Positions 56,226-64,000 of a stretch of 64,000 nt of DNA are shown here, in pieces. The DNA is taken from the NCBI GenBank assembly GCA_036250195.1, contig JAVHZZ010000009.1:100524771-100588770 (forward strand), read 5' to 3'. The DNA is from Mixophyes australis (lineage: Eukaryota; Chordata; Amphibia; Anura; Limnodynastidae). The notes below the pieces were generated by a model that searched no databases, had not been told where the DNA came from, and saw only the letters and a list, made by a program, of their open reading frames with translations. Both the position numbers and the translations under genes were made by a program. Position 1 is the first letter of the stretch. Every line of letters starts with the position of its first letter.

Positions 56226-58800
56226 CTACACTGTCAAGATGATGTCATCATCATCTTCAGCATCATCTTTGCGCTCATCAGTGTGTACATCATCATCATC
56301 ACCACAGACTATTAATTCATCTCCGCTGGAATCCGTCATTAGAGAAGTGTCAGTACTTGAATGTATTTGCCAGTAAAGGCCTTCCGCATGGAAGATGTAG
56401 TTCATTTTGATGAATATCATCTTTTCCACATGTTTAGGAAGTAACCTCCTGCGTCCATCACTGACAAGGTTCCCGGCTGTGCTGAATACACTTTCTGAGT
56501 ACACACTGGAGGGTGGGCAGGTTATGTATTGCAAAGCAAGTTTGTACATGGGTTTACAAATGGCTTGTTTTTCTTCCCAGCATGGAAAGGGACTGTCTGA
56601 CATTTCGATTTCAATTAACTCTTGAAAATAATCCTCCACGATCCTTTGCATGTTAATAGTAGGATCGGATGGAGTTATGGCCGAGGTCACACTTTTTTTG
56701 GTAAAATCTTTCAAACCAGACCAGGGGGTAAATGTATCATAGTGCGGGTTGTACAAGTCGCCGGAAATCGGCGAGATGACAGCTTAAATTTAAAGCGGCG
56801 CTGCCTTGTAAAGGGAAGTTTCCCTTTACAAGGCAGCACCGCTTTAAATTTAAGCTGTCATCTCGCCGATTTCCGGCGACTTTTAAAACCCGCACTATGA
56901 TACATTTACCCCCAGATGTCAAATTGTTGTGGTCTGCCACCTGCGTCATCCATGTTTCTCTTTGGAAAGTGCAATTTCTTACAAGCAGCAGCTGCCTGAG
57001 AAACTGAAGGAGGAGACATTGTCCAGCCAAGGACCAGTTCAGTGATCAACTTGCTGAGCAATAGCTCCTTGCATCTGTTCAGATCTCGGTCATCTGGAAG
57101 CAAAGAATCAATGTAGGTTTTAAACCTAGGATAAAGCACAGTCGCCAAAACAAAAAGTGATCCGACTTCAAGACTTTAATAACTCTTGGATCATTTGCAA
57201 AGCGAATTAAGTACTTGATCTACAAGGACAACATACTTTGCGTAATTACTTTCTTTCATCTACTCCTTCAGTTTGCCAAGCTGCTTTTCCAAAAGTTGAA
57301 TTAAGGGAATGACTTGGCTCAAGCAAGCAGAGTCTGAACTCACTTCACATGTCACAACTTCAAATGGTTTCGGCACCTTGCACAGCACAGAAAGGATTCT
57401 CCACTGTGCAAGACTGAAATACATACTCCCTCCTTTCCCAATGTCGGTAATATTGTTGGTGTTATCAGAAATGACATATCCTGGGGAGAGTCCAAGTGGT
57501 ATAAGCCATGCATCAATGACATCCCTTAGTTTTCATAACAATTTATCAGCTGTATGTCTGTTAGTGAAGCCGGTGATACAAAGAGTAGCCTGCCTGTGAA
57601 AAATGTTACGTAGTGGTGTACATGCTGCTGCTGTTACTGCTTGTGAAGGCGAATGACCAACCCAGTGGGCTGTCACAGTCATATAATCTTTGGTTTGCCC
57701 ACTTCCACTTGTCCACATATCTGTGGTTAAGTTTACAGTGGGTAGAATTGCATTTTTGAGCCCAATGAGTACATTTTTACAAACGTTCTGGTACAGTTGA
57801 GGAATAGCTTTTCTTGAAAAATGGAGTCGCGATGGAAATTTTGTAATGGGGACACAGAACATCAATTAATTGTGAAAAACCAGCGGCATTTTTAGTGGAT
57901 ATTGGATGCAGATCTAACACTAGCATAGTCGCCATGGCGTCTGTGATCCGCTTTGCGACTTGGTGACTGCTTTTATACCTGCTTCCTCTAGTAAAAGATT
58001 GTTTCACAATTAATTGTTGTAAAGTACTAGTGCTCCTCTCCTTGGGCTGATTATGGGAGGATGATTCACCCCCAGCAGCAGCAGTGGGACTAGCGCTCAA
58101 GAATTCTTCAGAGGAATCAAGGATAGTGCAGGAGTCATCAAGCCTTATCAAATTGGATGCAGGGCTAACTCCAATCGCTACTGAGGATATTGATGAGGAC
58201 AGAGGGTGTAGATTGCAGGCATCAGGATGTAGGTGAGAGAAGAGTCCTAGCTGATGATGGACTGCTTGTTGTTATTTGTTACCATAACTTTCAGCTTTTC
58301 CCAACACATTGCCATGAACTCGCGTAAAATGGTGTAACATGGATGAGGTTCAAAGATGGTTAAGGTCAATGACTGTGGCTTTACATACACTACAAATGGC
58401 TAGACAACTGTTGTCAGGATTTGGGTAGAAATAATTCCACACATAAGAAGTGGCTTTTTTGGTCTTATGTCCAGGCATTACAATGGCCTTCTTTTTATCA
58501 CGTGCCAGAAATGCTTTCACTGGTGCAGGACTTACACAAACAACCTCATCTTTATCAACAGCCTCATCAACATCCTCATTAGTGCCTCATAAGCTACACA
58601 AATATCCCCCTCACCCTCTTCCAATTGTAAAGAGGCATCCTCAATTGGTGTATCACCAGCTACACTGGGGCTGTTCAGGCACACATCAGCAGAAATGCTG
58701 AAAGGGCCCTTCTTTATGGGTACACTATCAGAATTGTCGCAATTACACATACCACTCGTGGATGGACTCTCCTCAGGGATTGGTGTCATTTCTGATTCTG
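56226..58800 (-). pseudogene. BED-finger hAT transposase, copy C, with deletion and MITE insertion
   Basis: Minus-strand order: acidic N-terminus (58789-58532), BED finger at about 58475-58315 with C-x2-C (CSVCKATV) and H-x4-H (HFTRVH) both intact but an in-frame stop between them, Ser-rich linker, 'LTTDMWTSGSGQTKDYMTV' near 57735-57660, a jump at about 57445 from the SDNTNNI phrase straight to DIGKGG, a break at 56725-56912 for a MITE, and the dimerisation domain at about 56560-56400 (PPSSVYSESVFSTAGNLVSD, then RRRLLPKHVE). Compared with copy A, the ~290 bp holding the TR-WNS block are deleted. The most complete copy in the window, but dead. Confidence 0.85.
56725..56912. mobile_element. 188-bp palindromic MITE, copy 2, CAG target duplication
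   Basis: GGGGTAAATGTATCATAGTG on the left is mirrored by TATGATACATTTACCCC on the right, with the same central AAGGGAAGTTTCCCTTTACA palindrome as at 42372. CAG at 56722-56724 and 56913-56915 is the duplication. Copy A of the transposase (near 36766-36775) reads CCAGACCAGATGTCAAA without the insert, confirming a clean 3-bp duplication. A CAG target fits the CWG preference known for some Harbinger elements. Confidence 0.92.
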
Positions 58801-58990
58801 AGCATACATTTTCCTCTCATGACTTACTGTTTTCTTCCAGCTCGGCTTTCACACGTAACAGTAGTTGTGCACCACTTTTGGACTCCGAATTACTTGGTCT
58901 TGCTTGGTCACGAGTGACCTTACAAGAAGAAGCCTCAGTAACAATTTTAGGTATCGCACTCATAGAGAAAGGGAAAGGCGAAGGCCTCAT
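58801..58990 (-). mobile_element. 5' region of BED-hAT copy C, truncated
   Basis: Homologous to copy A at about 38860-39050 (AGCTCGGCTTT-ACAC, GACCTTACAAGAAGA). The match stops at about 58990 where an exon-like frame begins. The terminal inverted repeat is missing. Confidence 0.6.
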
Positions 58991-59150
58991 CCAACTCCAT
59001 CACATAGCGTAAATCATCAGCAATCATATCTCCATCTCTACATTTATTCTTTGCAAGTGTCAAAATCTGTTCTTTGAATTTCTCAGAATGTAGACTTTCG
59101 ATTACATTACGAAGACATGTTTTTGCCAACCAAATCTGTGCAAGTATTAT
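58947..59150 (-). pseudogene. Unidentified exon-like coding fragment abutting hAT copy C
   Basis: The minus-strand frame from about 59142 reads IWLAKTCLRNVIESLHSEKF and then KEQILTLAKNKCRDGDM and IADDLRYVMELDE, with balanced, helix-forming composition unlike the AT-rich chance frames nearby. A CAG occurs just upstream on the minus strand (near 59145), possibly a 3' splice site. At about 58990 the frame runs into hAT sequence. I do not recognise the protein. It could be a host exon, a captured gene piece or an unknown transposon ORF. Confidence 0.4.
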
Positions 59151-59469
59151 ACCTACTTACATGTGTGGGAAGGGCAACTATTGGCATATCTGAACTGTCT
59201 GTTTTACATATTACTTACATGCCACTAATAGAAAATATAAATTTTATTCACATATATGAATCTTGGGGACCACCTCTGCTGCAAGTCTCTTGCAGTCTCC
59301 TCATTTATTTATATCTACTGATATCTCTTTCCATCTAATGACACCTGATTGTTACTACCTCTCCAAATTTAGTGTGTGTGCGTAGCGCTTCAACATTTTT
59401 ATCTATTGCACTAAACATTTGTGCTCTTTAATTTATCTAATGGGCTTGTTTCAGTAGATGGCATGGCAG
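59151..59469. other. No gene seen
   Basis: Unclassified DNA between the exon-like fragment and the inverted-repeat arm. Contains GTGTGTGTGCGTAGCGCTTC, a phrase resembling SINE-like tails, but no clear element. Confidence 0.35.
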
Positions 59470-59770
59470 ATGATATATTTTTTTTCAGCCACTGCAATCT
59501 TTTAAATGCAGTCACTGAATATCATAAATGCCCAGAAGAAAATCCTCACTCACAACCACCCTTTTTTAAATATAGATTTCAGTGAATGATCCTTACCAAA
59601 TTGAAAAAAAAAGAATATATTAGAATATTGCATATTTCTGGGGTGTGCATCTGCCTGCAGACCCTTACACACAAACATCCTTTTTAAATATAGATATCAC
59701 TAAATGACCCTTTCAAAATTGACAAGTATTGAAAAATAGAAACAATTTCAATATAATAATATAGCCTTTT
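59470..59770. repeat. ~100-bp repeat units, right arm of a large inverted pair
   Basis: In reverse complement: TTTCTATTTTTCAATACTTG, AAGGGTCATTTAGTGATATC, GTAAGGATCATTCACTGAAA, matching 53516-53800. Two to three units of about 100-110 bp. Confidence 0.7.
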
Positions 59771-59997
59771 TAGCGGTGGTAGTTAGTTTCACCATACTGA
59801 CTACCCTGACAGGACAGAACGGCATGAGGAGTGCGATTACCTAGTACACCGACCTTCCAAGAAAACTACTGATCACAATCCAGATGACTTCATATTCCGA
59901 TTGGCTGTCTTGTAGACTGCTGAAAATGACGTGGTTAGAAACATCTGAAAGCGTCACTGGACGGATCCGTCTGTTATTTATTTCCTGTAAGTATTAT

Positions 59998-60071
59998 CTT
60001 AGGGGTAAGGGGTGTTAGGGTTATGGTTAAGGTTAACCCTAACCCTAATCCTAACCCTAACCTTAACCTAA
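59998..60071. repeat. Head-to-head telomere-like repeat
   Basis: TTAGGGG/TTAGGGTTATGG-type units on the left turn over at GGTTAACC to CCCTAACCCTAATCC-type units on the right, ending CTTAACCTAAG. About 74 bp, imperfect, in fusion-like orientation (TTAGGG then CCCTAA). Confidence 0.8.
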
Positions 60072-61110
60072 GTGTGAATCTATATAAGCTGAAAGATTCG
60101 TAGTGATCTCATTTGTGCCAGCATTAATGAATTTCCCAGTGGGGCTATTGTGGACTTTCAAGATAATGTATATAATATGAGTCTTGGGGTCTTTAATGTT
60201 CAGAAAATGAAATACTTACTTATTAATAGTTCTATTTTCACAGTTTATAAAAAAACTTTTTAATTACCCCAGTAGGATAGTTTGTCAAACTCTTATAAGT
60301 ATTTCCCTAATTTAATTGACTTTTTATTGTATCTTGTTTAATACTTTCCATTATAACAACTTCAGCACACTTATCCACTGGCTTAATTACAATACTATAA
60401 ATTTTTTAGTAAATTTAAGGCATTCTTTTCTTTTTTTGTAAGATTTAACATTCTATTCCTATAATTATTTATTGAATTTTCTACTTCTTCAGTGCAAATG
60501 CTGTTTATTACACTTATTTCTGCCAAGTTGCAGCCATTTTATGAACAAATGCAAAGAGCTGTTCATCAATATGGTTGTAACTACAAGGGAACAACATGTT
60601 GCTCCTTCTAATGGGCATAGCGGGGCAGACGATTTGTATGCTGTATACAGTTTAGCGGGTGACCATGGATCTGTTCTGTTTTTGCCATCACTTCTAATGG
60701 GAAGCCTTTCACACTTCTAGATGCACTGTATGGAGTGTAAACATATTTATTTGACAAATCAAAATGTGATAAAAATATTACAATGCACAAATGAGGCACA
60801 AGAAATTCAGTCCCAATGTTCACTTAAAGGTCATGACTTGGTTAGGATATAAATGAGGCTCCAATATTAGCAGAATTTTGGAAGATACAAAAAAGTTTAA
60901 ATGAATTAAGGGGTTCTCAAAAGTAATAGTGGAACTTTCAAGAGAAATTTTTATTTTTGTCTACCCATGTATTCTAATATTAGAGCACAATCCTGCAAGT
61001 TGTACGCAACTTTTCAAGGGGAAACAAATGCAGATAGCTCAGTGACAAAGCCCGAGCTAGACCATAATGCAACCGGCCTGAGGAACAGATGCATACCTAC
61101 CTGACAGACC
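60072..61110. other. No gene seen
   Basis: AT-rich intergenic DNA. An 82-codon plus-strand frame at 60472-60720 has no family features. Confidence 0.4.
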
Positions 61111-61428
61111 ATCATCAGTTTTTTATATAGTGCCACTAATTCTGCAGCGCTATACAGAGAACTCATTCACATCAGTCCCTGCCCCAACAGAGCTTACAGT
61201 CTAAATTCCCTAAAACACACACACACGCAGGCCAATTTTGATAGTAGCCAATTAACCTATTAGTATGTTTTTGGAGTGTGGAAGGAAATCGGAGCACCCA
61301 GAGGAAACCCACGCAAACAGAGGGAGAACATACAAACTCCACACAGATAAGGCCAGGCTTGGGAATCAAACTCATTACCTCAGTGCTATGAGGCAGAAAT
61401 GCTAACCACTAGGCCACTGTGTTGCCCA
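61111..61428 (-). mobile_element. Full-length tRNA-derived SINE
   Basis: The minus strand starts GGGCAACACAGTGGCCTAGTGG, where TGGCCTAGTGG (61406-61416) is an A-box, and GTTTGATTCCC (61361-61371) is a B-box. So the head is tRNA-derived, with an internal RNA polymerase III promoter. The body phrases TGTGTGGAGTTTGTATGTTC, GCGTGGGTTTCCTCTGGGTG and TTCCTTCCACACTCC follow, as in V-SINE-like families. The tail is GCGCTGCAGAATTAGTGGCA, TATAAAAAACTGATGATGG. It is the reference for the headless copies at 29717, 55071 and 62493. Confidence 0.92.
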
Positions 61429-62492
61429 GATTTCCTCACCACATTTGCTGCCTTGTTTGTAAATGTAGAAGCTTTGTCTGTCAATATGGCAGCTTGCTCT
61501 GTGAGACTGGTGTTGTGATGTCCTTCTCATCTTTCACAGGCTCTATGTTGTAAAAGCTGTTTACTCTCCGGTCTGTTTATTCTCCTGTCTAACCTGACAT
61601 TGCCCATGCCTACCTCTTCCTTTATGTCAGGATTGTGGACAGAGGCTGGGATAGAAAGAAAGGCAAACTCTGGTATTCCACTGTTTCTCAGCCCATTGAA
61701 ACTGTGTATATTGGTTACCTTACATTCTCTGAATCAGGTGTTTGACGTTGTTTTTTGGTGCTGAGAGGGCTCAACTGATCCACTTTTGGAATTGGTCAAT
61801 GATGGCTTTATTAGGCTGTCAGTGCCAATCTTTTTATGACTGTAATAGTGTTGATTTACAAGGTGTTTTGTAGCATTTTGTGGTCTGCTTATTATTGGCA
61901 CTAATCATTTTGACCATGATTTCCTGTTGCCTGTCCTGACCTCTGCTTGTTACTATTTATCCTATCTGGTGCCTGTTCTGATCTCAGCTTGTTACCATTT
62001 CCTGTCAGCCAATCACACAGACTTCTGCTTTTTCATCCTGCCACTCATACTGCTTACCCAGACCCTGGTTGTTGACTCCTATGATTCAGTTGACCTCCTG
62101 TCACAACTATAGTTTGTATCTGATTATTGTTGCCAGTTTATGTTATTGTTCCTACTCCTAGTAAGCCTTGTCATTTACATTACTTTGCATTTTTAGAAGT
62201 TTGTCTCTTATATGTTCTGTTTATATACGTCCATATATAAACCAATACAATTGTACACATGTCCTGAGGACTTGTGTAACTGAGAACTGGTGAGCTTATA
62301 GCACTAAATGAGAAATAGGTGAAGATACTAAATGGTTCTATAGGTTTATTGGAATGCCGATGGCAACATTAGACTTTGCAACCCTCGCATGTATCTCCTT
62401 CTCTTTCTGTTATTTTGGTGCCAAAGCCCCATTCTATGTTAGCTTTGATGTCTTTTTCTGGCTTCTTACAGTTTAGGGATGTTGGGAATTGT
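61429..62492. other. No gene seen, possible LTR fragment at 61920-62110
   Basis: 61920-62110 repeats CCTGT(C/T)CTGA(C/T)CTC-GCTTGTTAC twice within a pyrimidine-rich stretch. It resembles frog gypsy LTR text, but no element boundary is present. The 61-codon frame there is a by-product. Confidence 0.35.
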
Positions 62493-62722
62493 AATCATCA
62501 TTATCATCATCATCACCATTTTTCTATAAAGCGCCACTAATTCCGCAGCCCTGTACAGAGAACTCACTCACATCAGTTCCTGTCCCATTGGAGCTTACAG
62601 TATAAATTCCCTAACATACACACACAGACAGACAGAGAGACTAGGGTCAATTTTGATAGAAGCCAATTAACCTACCCGTATGTTTTTGGAGTGTGGGAGG
62701 AAACCGGAGCACCAGGAGGAAA
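62493..62722 (-). mobile_element. SINE (tRNA-headed family), head missing
   Basis: (ATG)n tail at 62493-62515 on the minus strand, then the CTGCGGAATTAGTGGCGC tail, CAGGAACTGATGTGAGTGAG, and GTTTCCTCCTGGTGCTCCGG body. Ends at 62722 before the tRNA head. Confidence 0.9.
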
Positions 62723-64000
62723 CTATGTATATACATACAATTTCCCATTTTTTTAATGGGATGCACAGTATCCTGCAAAATCTTTGGTTAGTTTGGTGAA
62801 ATCATTGCTATTTTTAACATTTATTATTAACATTAGAAACATAACAAATTGAAGTGTTTAAAAAGTGATTGAATCAAACTGTTCAATGTTGATATCCCAG
62901 GTTTAGGCCTAGTGTGTTATAACGTTCATATGGTATATTGGCACCAAAAACAGAAACACTTACAACAATACCTTACAACAATAAAGGAATAATGAAGATA
63001 ATCTCTATATATATTTAATAGCACCATTATAAGCATCAGGATAATGCAGGTTATAAAGTTGTACTGACCTGTGCTAAAGGCAGATCCAGTGCTTAGAAAT
63101 AAATATGCTGTAAATTAGGATAAAGTAGTGATCTGTATATATGAACACAAGTATTAATTTACATTTACCTTCTTTAGTTAAGATCATATATTATTCAAAC
63201 ATGAATAGTGTTGTGAAAAAAAATTAAAGGGTAGACATACCAATAAATGCTATTGCTGAACATTCACTATATATCTATAACTTCCAAATTTATTTGCACC
63301 CTTTTCAAACACATACTTGAGACATCACACCATGGGTAAAGAATACTTTTTCTGTAAGTAAGAAAACAGTATATCCGCGTAATCTGATTGTCTCAATTCC
63401 AGCAATTTCCTTAGAAAAATACAATATAAAGGTCCTTAGGTCAATTAAAGTGTTTAATAAACCCTTTAATACATGTGTTTATTTATATGTATATGTATAG
63501 TAAACATTCTCAGTATTGCAGATGATAAAACAGAATGAATCTGTGATAGGTGAAAAACTGTCCTTGATTTGTTGTCTTACGATGGGTAGACTGTGTAACA
63601 CCCACATTTAAAGGTACCTATCAAAATTCTTAATTTCTGCTTTTTGTCCAAGAAATGACGCCTAATTCATCACACACATTTATGGATGCAATCTTCAACA
63701 ACACAGAGATTCTTTTCACCACAGTTCTAATCAAATTGTGATCTCAACGTAACACAAAGAAATATGTCTGAATGGTCTGAGATAATTTATTGAAATGATA
63801 ATAATAAATCCCATTGAGCCTTGCAACAACATATTTTTACGTTATGTGCTGTAGACTCAAAAGTGACCTTCTATTCATAATGCCCTATGACACACTCTTT
63901 TGATACTAAATTTACTGTATTCTCTTCACAAAAATCTAATTTATTTCTATATTTTGTACCTTACAAATCTCAATGATCAAACCATTTTAAAGAAGGAATT
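62723..64000. other. AT-rich DNA, no gene seen
   Basis: No coding frame, repeat boundary or regulatory signature recognised to the window end. Confidence 0.4.

Noticed and set aside
61361..61428. A- and B-box considered as a tRNA gene
   Set aside because: The boxes belong to the head of a 318-bp SINE that recurs without its head at three other places. No cloverleaf with an anticodon stem can be completed.

Overview
This window looks like vertebrate intergenic DNA, most likely from an anuran amphibian. It is AT-rich, has no intact host gene, and is packed with nested, decayed transposable elements. The host guess rests on the repeat mix: hAT elements with BED-finger transposases, PIF/Harbinger elements and palindromic MITEs, a Kolobok/T2-like TTAA MITE, a Tx1-type LINE, a tRNA-headed SINE ending in (ATG)n, and a class I endogenous retrovirus. 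No species is claimed. Every protein-coding trace is broken.

Layout. 1-552: right end of a GC-rich hAT-type element, joined to a Harbinger transposase fragment (553-931) and a Harbinger accessory ORF (about 1895-2860), both minus strand. A 261-bp hAT MITE sits between them. 3097-3960: Ty1/copia RNase H relic plus 3' LTR. 4835-5530: CT-rich minisatellite and a palindromic MITE. 6592-13373: minus-strand endogenous retrovirus (3' LTR, env, pol, pro, gag) with no 5' LTR and no reverse transcriptase catalytic core. 13830-16273: plus-strand Ty3/gypsy relic. 16274-25218: mostly featureless apart from a Helitron-like element. 25227-28283: a 3-kb hAT-type element full of minisatellites, with perfect terminal repeats and an exact 8-bp target duplication, followed at once by a Harbinger-like MITE. 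29717-33090: SINE, Kolobok-like MITE, Harbinger-like MITEs and candidate conserved non-coding DNA. 33091-40224: a mosaic of a ~115-bp array, another hAT element, a Tx1 LINE 3' end, a minisatellite and a BED-hAT transposon (copy A).

42372-42559: a 188-bp palindromic MITE. 44428-47925: BED-hAT copy B, rearranged, and carrying an intron-poor fragment that I read as the SUMO-ligase gene NSMCE2. This is the most notable item in the window. 48518-50650: MITEs and a Tc1/mariner relic. 53516-59770: BED-hAT copy C inside a larger region bounded by an inverted repeat. Copy C is interrupted by a second 188-bp MITE whose empty site can be read from copy A. 59998-60071: a head-to-head telomere-like repeat. 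61111-62722: two SINEs.

Nothing here works together as an operon or pathway. The biology is transposon nesting, element-borne minisatellites and probable capture of a host gene by a hAT transposon. Family assignments come from motifs read by eye. No database search or alignment program was run.
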